A stretch of 24,315 nt of DNA from CAZYFS01 sp964647465 (GCA_964647465.1 CAZYFS010000005.1:1-24315), one strand, 5' to 3'. Positions 1 through 7,831 are shown, counted from the stretch's first letter. Made by a program: numbers and translations. Notes: a model not told the origin generated them from the sequence alone.

Positions 1-594
1 ATTATTACTCTAGAAGACCCCATTGAATACCTGTTCGAAGACGATAAGTCTATTATTGCCCAAAGAGAATTGCGTCAAGATGTTTTAAGTTTTCCTCGTG
101 GCTTGCGTTCTACCTTAAGGGAAGATCCAGACGTAATTGTGGTGGGAGAAATGAGGGATTTGGCAACTATTTCAACAGCAATTACGGCAGCGGAAACTGG
201 GCATTTAGTTTTTGCCACCTTGCATACGAATGACGCAGCTCAGACTATTCATCGCCTAGTTGATGTTTTTCCGGCTGGTCAACAAAATCAAGTCAGGACA
301 CAATTAGCAGGTTCTTTATTGGGAATCGTCTCTCAGCGTCTTATTCCCCGAATTAAAGGAGGTGTTGTTCCAGCTTGCGAAGTTTTAATTTCTACCGTAG
401 CCGTAGCTAATCTCATTCGTCAGAATAAAGAGAGTCAAATTCCTTTAGTTATTCAGACATCATCTAACGTCGGAATGATTCCAATGAATCGATCGTTGGC
501 TAATTTGGTGGCAGCAGGAGAAGTTTCGGTTCACAAGGCCTTGGCTTATTCATTGCAGCCAGAAGAATTAAGAGGTATGCTCAAATTAAGTTAG
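1..594 (+). CDS. pilT: PilT, type IV pilus retraction ATPase (3' part; 5' end off window)
   Basis: The frame is open from base 1, so the gene begins upstream of the window; 197 residues are visible of about 350 usual for PilT. PilT is the cytoplasmic hexameric ATPase that powers pilus disassembly and retraction at the inner-membrane platform. The visible part begins in the Asp-box region (TLEDPIEY), continues through AQRELRQDV, the Walker B stretch REDPDVIVVGEMRD and the His box (ATLHTNDAAQTIHRLVDVFP), and ends with the PilT-type C-terminal region containing GMIPMNRSLANLV. Walker A lies off the window. The FATLHTNDA and NRSLANLV features fit PilT better than PilB/GspE, which would carry a zinc tetracysteine motif not seen here. 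pilC follows after 24 bases, so the two are probably co-transcribed. Confidence 0.93.
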   Translation: MITLEDPIEYLFEDDKSIIAQRELRQDVLSFPRGLRSTLREDPDVIVVGEMRDLATISTAITAAETGHLVFATLHTNDAAQTIHRLVDVFPAGQQNQVRTQLAGSLLGIVSQRLIPRIKGGVVPACEVLISTVAVANLIRQNKESQIPLVIQTSSNVGMIPMNRSLANLVAAGEVSVHKALAYSLQPEELRGMLKLS

Positions 595-618
595 TTTTAT
601 TACATTATTTTAAATAAC

Positions 619-1833
619 ATGGAATTTCAATATCAAGTACGTACTTCGCAAGGAGATAAAAAAAACGGAATCGTAAAGGCTGTTTCTCGAGAGGTTGCCA
701 CTCGTCTATTACAAGACAAGGGATTTTACATTACTTCTCTTCGCCCAGCTAGTCGTTCAATTTGGAAAAAAGAGATGCATTTCTCTACAGGGGTTAAGTA
801 CAAGGAAATAGTGATTTTTGCCAGACAATTCGCGGTTATGATTAAATCAAATATTCCTATTGTTAGCACTCTTCAAGCTTTAGCTCGACGAGCAACTAGT
901 GATAGATTCCGAACAATAATTTTAGAGGTGGCGGATAAAGTTGAAGGAGGGTCTTTGCTTTCTCAAGGATTAAGAGATTACCCAAAAATATTCGATCCTT
1001 TTTTTGTGAGTGTAATTGAATCAGGGGAGGCAACGGGGCGAATGGGAGAATCTTTGGAGTATCTTGCTAATCATTTAGAGAGACAGTTTCGGCTTCGCTC
1101 TGATTTAAAGGGAGCGATGATTTACCCCGTATTTGTTTTGGTTGTGGTCTTGCTTGCTTTTGTTTTAATGATGACCATGGTTATTCCTAATTTAGTAGAA
1201 GCTTTATCTCAATTTGATGAAGAATTGCCTTGGATGACAAAAGTAATCATTGGTATTTCGAATTTCTTTACAGGGAAGGGAGGAATAATCCTTGCTTTTT
1301 TCATGGTGATTTTAATTATTGGAGCAATAGTCTGGAGGAAGACAAAAACCGGAAAAGAATTTTATAATCGAATTTCTTTGCATCTACCAATGGGCATAGG
1401 AGCTTTTTTCCGTAAATATTATCTAACGCGTTTTGCAGAAAATCTGGCGGTTTTAGTTCAAGCCGGTCTTCCAATCTCCGAAGCTTTGAAGATATCAGGG
1501 AGAATCGTGGGGAATAGTGTTTACCAGCAATCAATAGAGAATATCCAGAAGAAAGTAATGAGAGGAGAAAGGATTAGTATAGCGATGGAAGAAAATCTCT
1601 TCTTATTCGATATCTTTATGATTCAAATGATTAAAGTGGGAGAAACAACAGGCCAGACTGGCCAATCATTAATGAAGGTAGTTGATTTTTATCAAGAAGA
1701 AATTAGTCGTAAGGTAAAAAATCTATCAAGCATTATTGAACCGGTATTAATTGTTTTCTTGGGATTAATGGTTGGTTTCCTTGTTTTTGCTGTTTATATT
1801 CCAATCTTTACGGTTGAAATGGGAGCAATGTAG
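619..1833 (+). CDS. pilC: PilC, type IV pilus inner-membrane platform protein
   Basis: A 404-residue protein of the GspF/PilC family, close to the family's usual length of about 400. It is the polytopic platform on which the PilB and PilT motors act to add or remove pilin subunits. The N-terminus (FQYQVRTSQGDKKNGIV) is typical of the family, followed by two cytoplasmic T2SSF repeats (about residues 65-185 and 270-390). Hydrophobic segments lie near residues 165-190, 218-240 and 372-397. The repeated element FFVSVIESGEATGRMGE and its second copy MIQMIKVGETTGQTGQ mark the two repeats. The start ATG at 619 has only A/T-rich sequence upstream and no Shine-Dalgarno motif. The gene lies between pilT and a prepilin gene, as expected for a pilus operon. 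Confidence 0.94.
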   Translation: MEFQYQVRTSQGDKKNGIVKAVSREVATRLLQDKGFYITSLRPASRSIWKKEMHFSTGVKYKEIVIFARQFAVMIKSNIPIVSTLQALARRATSDRFRTIILEVADKVEGGSLLSQGLRDYPKIFDPFFVSVIESGEATGRMGESLEYLANHLERQFRLRSDLKGAMIYPVFVLVVVLLAFVLMMTMVIPNLVEALSQFDEELPWMTKVIIGISNFFTGKGGIILAFFMVILIIGAIVWRKTKTGKEFYNRISLHLPMGIGAFFRKYYLTRFAENLAVLVQAGLPISEALKISGRIVGNSVYQQSIENIQKKVMRGERISIAMEENLFLFDIFMIQMIKVGETTGQTGQSLMKVVDFYQEEISRKVKNLSSIIEPVLIVFLGLMVGFLVFAVYIPIFTVEMGAM

Positions 1834-1873
1834 TGTTAATATAGAAAGAAACAAAAGGTCGATTTGGTTAAGA

Positions 1874-1879
1874 TATAAT
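1874..1879 (+). promoter_or_regulatory. Possible -10 element (TATAAT) before the prepilin gene
   Basis: A perfect TATAAT lies 15 bases upstream of the prepilin ATG, in the 61-base space after pilC. No convincing -35 hexamer is present 16-18 bases upstream (the sequence there is acaaaa), so the call rests on the -10 alone. A separate promoter for a major pilin would make sense because it is needed in larger amounts than the platform and motor proteins. Confidence 0.35.
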
Positions 1880-1894
1880 TTTAAATAAAACATT

Positions 1895-1950
1895 ATGAAC
1901 AATCGAGGTTTTACTTTAGTAGAGCTTTTAACAGTTGTTGCTATTATCGG
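1895..1950 (+). CDS. Type IV prepilin, N-terminus only (cut by assembly gap)
   Basis: The first 18 complete codons encode MNNRGFTLVELLTVVAII before the N run. This is the class III signal and start of the hydrophobic spine of a type IV prepilin: cleavage is expected after Gly5, giving Phe at mature +1 and Glu at +5. It has the longest upstream space of the pilin genes and a -10-like TATAAT, so it may encode the major pilin, but its body is missing and this cannot be decided. The rest lies in the gap, whose true length is unknown. The neighbours pilC and pilD support a pilus role. Confidence 0.85.
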
Positions 1951-2050
1951 NNNNNNNNNNNNNNNNNNNNNNNNNNNNNNNNNNNNNNNNNNNNNNNNNN
2001 NNNNNNNNNNNNNNNNNNNNNNNNNNNNNNNNNNNNNNNNNNNNNNNNNN
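1951..2050. other. Assembly gap (100 N)
   Basis: Exactly 100 unknown bases, the conventional placeholder for a scaffold join of unknown length. It removes most of a prepilin and the N-terminal part of the prepilin peptidase. Together these would normally need well over 500 bases, so the true gap is probably longer than 100. Further small genes could also be hidden here. Confidence 0.97.
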
Positions 2051-2535
2051 TTTTTTATAGTTTTATTGCTCTGATTCTGATTTTTATTTCTCTTCTCGAC
2101 TTTCAATACAAAATTATTCCAGATAAAATTATTTATCCGGGAATTATTATAGCCTTTTTCTTTAATTTATTTTATAGCCTTTTTCTTGAATCATCTTTTT
2201 TTTCAATGCAATCACGCTTTTCCCTTGGTCTTCTAGGAGCAGAAATCGGTTTTTTCTTTCTGGCCTTTCTTTATTTTTTAACCAAAGGAAAGGGGATGGG
2301 GTTTGGTGATGTAAAGTTAGCCATTCTAATGGGGCTAATTTTAGGCTGGCCGAATATTCTTTTGGGGCTTTTCCTCGGTTTTCTTTTTGGTGCTATAATA
2401 GGAATAGGATTGATTATTTTTCGTCGAAAGAAAATGAAAAGTGAAATTCCTTTCGGTCCTTTTTTGGCTGGAGGAACCCTTGTAGCTTTGCTTTGGGGAG
2501 AAGAAATTATTAATTACTATTTGTCTTTATTATGA
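2051..2535 (+). CDS. pilD: PilD/ComC prepilin peptidase, C-terminal catalytic part (5' end in gap)
   Basis: The frame is open directly from the gap edge (first full codon at 2053) to the TGA at 2533-2535. PilD is a polytopic aspartic protease of family A24 that cleaves the leader of type IV prepilins and, in bifunctional forms, N-methylates the new N-terminus. Both catalytic aspartate regions are visible: LLDFQYKIIPDKIIYPG, just after the first helix, and KGMGFGDVKLA, the canonical GxGD motif. At least four hydrophobic helices surround them. The N-terminal portion, which often carries a zinc-binding methyltransferase-like domain, is missing, so methylation capacity cannot be judged. The stop overlaps the next start as ATGA, indicating translational coupling to the FimT-like gene. 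Its substrates are probably the five prepilin-like proteins encoded around it. Confidence 0.92.
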
Positions 2536-3050
2536 ACAAAGGGGTCACCTTAGTTGAGCTTTTAGTTTCAATTAGCGTCATGGTTATTATGTCAGCGGCT
2601 TTATTGGTGAACTGGCATCCGGCCCAGGACAGCTTTGCTTTACGTCGCTCAGCAGCTAATTTATCGGCGGATTTAAAAAGAGCTCAACAGTCTTCTCTTT
2701 CCACAAAGGAATTTAATTGTTCTTCCTCTCCAGGAGAAGAATATGACGGTTTCGGGATTTATTTAACGACGAATACCCCTGTTTCTTATCAGATGTATGA
2801 AAATTGTAGCGCTGATTATGTTTGGAATAGCGGAGAAGAGATTGAGGTTCTTAATTTAGAAAATGGAGTGGAAATTAATAGCCTGAAGGTTGGGGGAGTT
2901 TCGGTTACTACGCTCAATTTATTGTTTATTCCTCCTAATCCAGATGTTTATATTAATAGTGAAAAAGTTGGAAAAGAAGCGATAATTGAATTAAGTAATG
3001 ATTCTTCAACAACTACAGTTAAAATTAACAATAGTGGGAAAATAGAATAA
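2532..3050 (+). CDS. Minor pseudopilin, FimT/GspH-like
   Basis: A 172-residue prepilin-like protein. The leader is only four residues (MNKG), then VTLVELLVSISVMVIMSAAL: cleavage after Gly4, Val rather than Phe at mature +1, and Glu at +5. After the hydrophobic N-helix comes a sequence containing LRRSAANLSADLKRAQQSSL, the region typical of GspH/FimT proteins, then a beta-rich globular domain with two cysteines that could pair. Minor pilins of this class prime pilus assembly and sit near the tip; in competence systems FimT binds DNA. The start overlaps the pilD stop by four bases and the end overlaps the next start by one base, so the genes form one transcript. The family call is good; the FimT or GspH assignment is by resemblance only. 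Confidence 0.82.
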   Translation: MNKGVTLVELLVSISVMVIMSAALLVNWHPAQDSFALRRSAANLSADLKRAQQSSLSTKEFNCSSSPGEEYDGFGIYLTTNTPVSYQMYENCSADYVWNSGEEIEVLNLENGVEINSLKVGGVSVTTLNLLFIPPNPDVYINSEKVGKEAIIELSNDSSTTTVKINNSGKIE

Positions 3051-3541
3051 TGTCCAAGAAGCGTTTTATTAATTTTGGATTTACTCTTTTAGAAACAACA
3101 ATTGCCATCGCTATTTTAACATCCTCAATACTGATGGTATATACGGCAATTGTTCGAGTAATCAGTTATAGTTATAATAATCAAAATCAATTAATTGCCT
3201 CTTATTTGGCTCAGGAAGGGATAGAAGTTGTTCGGAATATTCGTGATACAAATTGGATTGAAGGAGCGGCGACCTGGAAAGAGGGTCTGGAAGCTGGGAC
3301 ATATCGAGTCCAATACGATAGCTCGTCTCTTCTGAGCAATCAGGTGATTCCTCTGAATATTGACGCTAGTGGGTTTTATAGTTATGAGACGGGAGATAAT
3401 TCTTCTTTTACTAGAACAATAGTGATATCGAAACCTAATTCGACAGACGAAGATATTCTAAGAATTGTCTCCGAGGTGAGTTGGCCAAAAGATAATGGAC
3501 ATCCTGTTTCGGCAGAAGAATTTTTTTATAATTGGTATTAA
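3050..3541 (+). CDS. Minor pilin, PilV/GspI-like
   Basis: A 163-residue prepilin-like protein with a ten-residue positively charged leader (MSKKRFINFG), then FTLLETTIAIAILTSSILMV; cleavage after Gly10 puts Glu at mature +5. The motif SYLAQEGIEVVRNIRDTNW after the helix is typical of PilV/GspI-type minor pilins, where an AxEGIE/VxxxRN region is common. A beta-rich C-terminal domain follows, ending in a probable receptor-like fold that I cannot assign further. It overlaps the preceding gene by one base (TAATG). It probably forms part of a tip complex with the flanking FimT-, PilW- and PilX-like proteins. Confidence 0.82.
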   Translation: MSKKRFINFGFTLLETTIAIAILTSSILMVYTAIVRVISYSYNNQNQLIASYLAQEGIEVVRNIRDTNWIEGAATWKEGLEAGTYRVQYDSSSLLSNQVIPLNIDASGFYSYETGDNSSFTRTIVISKPNSTDEDILRIVSEVSWPKDNGHPVSAEEFFYNWY

Positions 3542-3549
3542 ACTGAATC

Positions 3550-4092
3550 ATGAATAAAGGATTTACTCTTGTTGAATTGTTAGTGGCGATAACGGTTTTT
3601 GCCACAGTTGCATCAATTGCTTTTGGAATAACGGCTTCTTTAATACATAAACAAGAAAGAATAATGCAGATGCATGCGTTAATGGAAAATAGTTCTTATG
3701 CTCTAGAGTATATCCAAAGAGCTTCTCGAATGGCCCAAAAAGACGATGGAGGGTGTATCGTTAGTGGAGAAAATTATGCACATTCAAACGGAGACTCAAC
3801 AATTCAATTTTTGGATTATGAAAATCTTTGTCATAGATTTAGTTTAGACGATGGACAAATTCAAGAAACAATCTCGACAGATAATACATCAGGAAACCTA
3901 GGAACCGCCGCCGTGGCCTTTACTTCGGACAAAATTAATGTCACTTCTTTGGTTTTTGAACTGAGCGGAGAAAGCGGAACTGATTCAATTCAACCTCGAG
4001 TAACTATTGAATTTGAAGCTAGTAGTAAATATTTTCCTGGTGTTCAGATTAATATTCAATCAACATCCTCTCAAAGAAATTTAGATTTATAA
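3550..4092 (+). CDS. Minor pilin, PilW/GspJ-like
   Basis: A 180-residue prepilin-like protein. The leader MNKG precedes FTLVELLVAITVFATVASIA, with cleavage expected after Gly4 and Glu at mature +5. The region after the helix (MENSSYALEYIQRASRMA) resembles the PilW/GspJ pattern in which a helix carries an LExIxRxxR-like motif. The remaining 110 residues are polar and beta-rich with two cysteines. It starts 8 bases after the PilV-like gene and ends 6 bases before the PilX-like gene. The fixed order FimT-PilV-PilW-PilX-like matches minor-pilin operons elsewhere, which supports the assignments more than the individual sequences do. Confidence 0.8.
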   Translation: MNKGFTLVELLVAITVFATVASIAFGITASLIHKQERIMQMHALMENSSYALEYIQRASRMAQKDDGGCIVSGENYAHSNGDSTIQFLDYENLCHRFSLDDGQIQETISTDNTSGNLGTAAVAFTSDKINVTSLVFELSGESGTDSIQPRVTIEFEASSKYFPGVQINIQSTSSQRNLDL

Positions 4093-4098
4093 TTTTCT

Positions 4099-4476
4099 AT
4101 GTTTAAAGGAAACGAAAAAGGAATAGCGCTCTTTATGGTCGTGGTAATTACGGCTGTTTCTTTAGGAATTGTTGCGGGAATGAGTTCACTTTTGTTTAAA
4201 GAAATGAAAATTACTCAAAGAATAGGTCATTCAGTTTTAAGTTTTCATGCGGCTGATAGTGGGATTGAAAGAACTATTTATGCAACTCGAAAAGAATCTT
4301 ACGATCCCAGTACCTGCACTCCTACTCCCTGTCTCGCTTATCCAATAGTGGGTGATCCAAGCCTTAATAATGGATCAAGTTATCAAGTTTATGTTCAATC
4401 TATAGATACGTCAACGCAATTACGCTCGGTTGGCTCTTATGTTGATACGCAAAGGGGAGTAGAAATTTCCTATTGA
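4099..4476 (+). CDS. PilX/GspK-like minor pilin lacking Glu at mature +5
   Basis: A 125-residue protein with a short charged leader (MFKGNEKG) followed by IALFMVVVITAVSLGIVAGM. If cleaved after Gly8 the mature +5 residue is Met, not the Glu that nearly all pilins use for head-to-tail assembly. PilX- and GspK-type proteins commonly lack this Glu and cap the tip. The motif FHAADSGIERTIYATRKE after the helix is the PilX-type AAxxGIERxxY pattern. Two cysteines (STCTPTPC) could form a small loop. It ends with TGA, 28 bases before ligA. It completes the minor-pilin set and is probably the tip-most subunit. Confidence 0.78.
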   Translation: MFKGNEKGIALFMVVVITAVSLGIVAGMSSLLFKEMKITQRIGHSVLSFHAADSGIERTIYATRKESYDPSTCTPTPCLAYPIVGDPSLNNGSSYQVYVQSIDTSTQLRSVGSYVDTQRGVEISY

Positions 4477-4504
4477 AGAAATTTCTCTTCTAAACACTTA
4501 GTTA

Positions 4505-6568
4505 ATGTCTAATAAATCAGAGGCGAGAAAGAGAATAGAAAAGCTAAAGAAGGTGATTCGCCATCATCGTTATTTATATCATGTTTTGAATAAGCAAGAG
4601 ATATCAGAAGACGCTCTTGATTCTTTGAAGCATGAATTGTGGATCCTGGAACAAAAAAATCCAGAATTAGTTACTTCTTCTTCTCCGACCCAGAGAGTCG
4701 CTGGGCAACCATTAAAACAATTCAATAAAGCAAAACATTTTGCTCCAATGCTTTCTATCGAAGATGTTTTTACTTATCAAGAAGTTAAAGATTGGCAATC
4801 TTATATTCAAAGGTTGTTACTAGGAAGAGAGAAAGAAGCCCCTTTAGATTTTTTTTGCGAATCTAAGATAGACGGTTTAGCGGTTAGTTTGATTTATAAA
4901 AATGGAGCACTTGAACGCGGGGCCACTAGAGGAGACGGATTTGTTGGAGAAGATGTTACCCAAAACATCAAAACAATCGAATCAATTCCTCTTCGCTTAA
5001 ACGTTCAAGGGAATTTTCCCTCAAAAACAATCACCACCCAAGTAGAGAACCTTATTAAAAAAGGGCATATTGAAATTAGAGGAGAAGCTTATCTCAATAA
5101 AAAAGAATTTGCCTTAATAAACAAAAAACGGACAGAAGAGGGAAAGCTCCTATATTCTAGCCCGCGTAATTTAGCGGCTGGTAGCATTCGTCAACTTGAT
5201 TCGCAAATTACTCGAAAAAGAAATCTAAGCTTTTTAGCCTATAAAATTATTACTAACCTAGGTCAAGAAAAGCATAGCCAAGAGCACCAAATCATGAGAA
5301 GTCTTGGGTTTAAAGCTGATCAGGGAAAAATTTGCTGTAACTTAGATGAAATAATAGATTACTGGCGGATGATTGAGGAAAAAAGAGAGAAAATTCCTCA
5401 TCATATTGATGGAATAGTAATAAACATCAATTCTAATAAAATTTTTGACAAATTAGGAGTAGCAGGGAAAGGCCACAGAGGATCGAGAGCTTTAAAGTTT
5501 CCTCCAGAGCAAGCGACTACAAAGGTTAAAGATATTCAATTTCAGATTGGAAGGACAGGAGCAGTGACGCCAGTTGCTTTTTTAGAGCCAGTTAAAATTA
5601 AGGGAGCAATCATTTCTCGATCCACTCTTCATAATATGGATGAAATCAAGCGCCTAGGCATTAGAGTGGGAGATACAGTGATAGTGAAAAGGGCTGGAGA
5701 TGTCATCCCTCAAGTAGTTAAAGTATTGAAAGATTTAAGGAATGGGAAACAAGCCCCTTTTGAGATTCTTCAGAAATGCCCAGTTTGTAAAACGAAATTA
5801 ATCAGAAAAAAAACAGAAGTAGTTTGGCGCTGTCCTAATACTCATTGTCCGGGGCGCCAGGAAAACTTTTTTCGTCATTTTGCTTCTAGGCAAGGCTTTG
5901 ATATCGAAGAATTGGGACCACAGACCATTAAACAACTTTTGAGTCATTATTTAATCGTTACGCCTGATGATATTTTTAAATTAACCCAAAAAGATTTATT
6001 ATCACTGGAAAGATTCGGCGAAAAATCAGCCCGTAATTTATTGAGATCAATTGAAAAAAGCAAAGAAATAAGCTTAGCTAACTTTCTTTTTGCTCTAGGA
6101 ATTCCCCAAGTAGGGACAGAAACAGCTAGTGATCTCGCTCAGCATTTCAAGAATATTAAAAACCTAGAAAAAGTTTCTTTAGAAGATTTAAAAAATATTC
6201 CGAATATTGGGGAAATAGGGGCAAAGAATATAGTTGAATGGTTTGAAGATTCCCCTCATCAAAAATTGATTGATAATTTGTTGAAACAAAAAATAAAAAT
6301 CTTGATGTCTCCCTTTAAGCTTTCAAATTCTAAATTATCGGGAGTTCATTTTGTCTTAACGGGGACTTTGTCTTTTTGCAGTCGAGAAGAAGCTGGAAAA
6401 AAAATAAAATTAGCTGGGGGGAAGGTTGCAAAATCGATTTCTTCAAAAATAGATTATCTGGTAAAGGGGAAGAATCCTGGAAAGGCAAAATTAGACAAAG
6501 CCAGGGAATACTCGGTAAAAGTTATTGACGAAAAACGATTCTTAGAATTATTATCTCTTTCGAACTAA
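4505..6568 (+). CDS. ligA: LigA, NAD-dependent DNA ligase
   Basis: A 687-residue protein of normal family length (about 670). It seals nicks during replication and repair using NAD as adenylate donor. Domain Ia (about residues 1-70) contains the NAD-binding region RYLYHVLNKQEISEDALDS. The adenylation motif ESKIDGLAVS has the catalytic lysine at residue 121. The OB-fold contains GRTGAVTPVAFLEPV. The zinc finger has Cys425, Cys428, Cys443 and Cys448. Helix-hairpin-helix repeats follow, and a C-terminal BRCT domain (about 612-687) begins near GVHFVLTGTLSF. All expected domains are present. The gene lies 28 bases after the pilin operon and shares one base with rodA (TAATG). No Shine-Dalgarno motif precedes the start. 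Confidence 0.98.
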   Translation: MSNKSEARKRIEKLKKVIRHHRYLYHVLNKQEISEDALDSLKHELWILEQKNPELVTSSSPTQRVAGQPLKQFNKAKHFAPMLSIEDVFTYQEVKDWQSYIQRLLLGREKEAPLDFFCESKIDGLAVSLIYKNGALERGATRGDGFVGEDVTQNIKTIESIPLRLNVQGNFPSKTITTQVENLIKKGHIEIRGEAYLNKKEFALINKKRTEEGKLLYSSPRNLAAGSIRQLDSQITRKRNLSFLAYKIITNLGQEKHSQEHQIMRSLGFKADQGKICCNLDEIIDYWRMIEEKREKIPHHIDGIVININSNKIFDKLGVAGKGHRGSRALKFPPEQATTKVKDIQFQIGRTGAVTPVAFLEPVKIKGAIISRSTLHNMDEIKRLGIRVGDTVIVKRAGDVIPQVVKVLKDLRNGKQAPFEILQKCPVCKTKLIRKKTEVVWRCPNTHCPGRQENFFRHFASRQGFDIEELGPQTIKQLLSHYLIVTPDDIFKLTQKDLLSLERFGEKSARNLLRSIEKSKEISLANFLFALGIPQVGTETASDLAQHFKNIKNLEKVSLEDLKNIPNIGEIGAKNIVEWFEDSPHQKLIDNLLKQKIKILMSPFKLSNSKLSGVHFVLTGTLSFCSREEAGKKIKLAGGKVAKSISSKIDYLVKGKNPGKAKLDKAREYSVKVIDEKRFLELLSLSN

Positions 6569-7656
6569 TGAAAATTCTTTCTATTTTTAAAAATATAGAT
6601 TGGTGGTTAACATCAGCTTGTTTTTCGTTAAGCGCGATAGGGCTGCTTTCTATTTACAGCATTTCTTTTCATCAGAATAGTTTTTTGCAATTTTATAAAC
6701 AGCTTATTTTTCTTGGCTTGGCCTTTGTCGCTTTAATTCTTTTTTCTCTTTGGGATTATCGAGTTTTGCGTTCGCATGGTTATTTTATTTTATTTACTTA
6801 TCTATTTTTGATACTTAGTTTATTGGGATTGTTTTTTGTTCCAAAAATAAGAGGAATTCACGGATGGTATAAGCTCGGACCGGTTTCTTTTGATCCAGTT
6901 CCCTTTCTGAGCTTGGGATTAATCGTCGTTTTAGCAAAATATCTATCTTCTCGCTATATTCACCTTCGGCAATTTCACTATATTGTGTTTTCCGGCTTAT
7001 ACGCACTCATTCCCGCTTTTTTTGTTTTTTTGCAACCTGACTTGGGATCAGCATTGATTTTAATCTTAATTTGGCTAGGAATGATTTTGGTGTCAGGGAT
7101 TAAGTTTTCTCATCTATTAATCTTATTTCTAATAGCCTTTCTTATCTTGGGGGGGATTTGGATGTTTGGGATCAAAGGATATCAAAAAGAGAGAATCACT
7201 GATTTTTTGTCATCATCCTTCGGCGATAATGCTTCTTCCTGGCATCTTCGTCAAGCAGAAATTGCCATAGGGTCGGGAGGTGTTTTGGGAAAGGGATTTC
7301 TCCAGGGATCACAGGCTCGATATGGATTTCTTCCAGAAGCTAAAACCGATTTTATCTTTTCAGCTATTGCGGAGGAATTTGGCTTAATAGGAATTTTTGT
7401 TTTGTTGTCTTTGTTCTTATTCGTTGTTTGGCGCGTCGGGAAAATTGTTTTTTCTTCAATGAATAATTTTGCCCGTTTATTCGGAGTAGGGCTCGGAGTT
7501 TTACTAACAGCTCAGATTTTTGTTAACATTGGAATGAACTTAGGGTTATTGCCGATCATAGGGATTCCTCTTCCTTTTGTTAGTTATGGGGGATCGGGAC
7601 TAATTGCTTTTTATATCGGAATGGGATTTATTATGAGTATAAAAAAGCACGATTAG
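6568..7656 (+). CDS. rodA: SEDS-family peptidoglycan glycosyltransferase, RodA/FtsW
   Basis: A 362-residue polytopic membrane protein with about ten hydrophobic segments. SEDS proteins polymerise lipid II into glycan strands together with a class B penicillin-binding protein. Family signatures are visible: QPDLGSALILILIWLG, GFLPEAKTDFIFSAIAEEFG in the large extracellular loop, and PLPFVSYGGSGLIAFYIGMG near the C-terminus. The length and the motif GIPLPFVSYGGSG suit RodA slightly better than FtsW, but without an adjacent pbp2, mreC or mur gene the choice between elongation and division is tentative. It overlaps ligA by one base. The stop is followed within four bases by the promoter of the next transcription unit. 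Confidence 0.9.
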   Translation: MKILSIFKNIDWWLTSACFSLSAIGLLSIYSISFHQNSFLQFYKQLIFLGLAFVALILFSLWDYRVLRSHGYFILFTYLFLILSLLGLFFVPKIRGIHGWYKLGPVSFDPVPFLSLGLIVVLAKYLSSRYIHLRQFHYIVFSGLYALIPAFFVFLQPDLGSALILILIWLGMILVSGIKFSHLLILFLIAFLILGGIWMFGIKGYQKERITDFLSSSFGDNASSWHLRQAEIAIGSGGVLGKGFLQGSQARYGFLPEAKTDFIFSAIAEEFGLIGIFVLLSLFLFVVWRVGKIVFSSMNNFARLFGVGLGVLLTAQIFVNIGMNLGLLPIIGIPLPFVSYGGSGLIAFYIGMGFIMSIKKHD

Positions 7657-7659
7657 TCC

Positions 7660-7688
7660 TTGACACTTATTTCTTATTGGTTTACAAT
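7660..7688 (+). promoter_or_regulatory. Sigma-70-type promoter for rpoB-rpoC-ftsK-recA
   Basis: TTGACA at 7660-7665 and TACAAT at 7683-7688 are separated by exactly 17 bases, a near-consensus housekeeping promoter. Transcription would start near 7695, giving an untranslated leader of about 137 bases before rpoB. It lies just after the rodA stop, so rpoB need not depend on read-through from ligA-rodA. It is the best promoter match I saw in the window. Confidence 0.8.
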
Positions 7689-7736
7689 AAACAAAGTTAA
7701 TGATTGGACAAAGAAAGTAATTAAAATTCTTTTACT

Positions 7737-7780
7737 ATTATCCCGGGGATAATCCGGCGGGTTGTTTTTGTATTTTTTTA
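7737..7780 (+). promoter_or_regulatory. rpoB leader with two overlapping hairpins and a U-rich tract (possible attenuator)
   Basis: Bases 7737-7743 (attatcc) and 7747-7753 (ggataat) form a perfect 7-bp inverted repeat with a three-base gap. Bases 7742-7745 (cccg) can instead pair with 7758-7761 (cggg), with an inner gg/cc pair at 7747-7748 and 7754-7755. This second hairpin is followed at once by the T-rich run 7762-7779. The two structures share bases and exclude each other. The second has the shape of an intrinsic terminator lying between promoter and rpoB. Regulation by attenuation is an inference; a simple 5' UTR fold is the alternative. Confidence 0.45.
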
Positions 7781-7831
7781 TTATTTACAAGAATACTCCA
7801 TGGTTCATTTTTTTAATATTTTTAAGATTAT

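Noticed and set aside
1765..2106. Minus-strand open frame across the first gap
   Set aside because: It exists only because N does not stop translation; it is opposite the pilC end and the pilD fragment.
7700..7720. Six-codon frame MIGQRK in the rpoB leader as a gene
   Set aside because: It has no ribosome-binding site and no codons in a tell-tale run, so it is mentioned only as part of the leader finding and not called as a gene.
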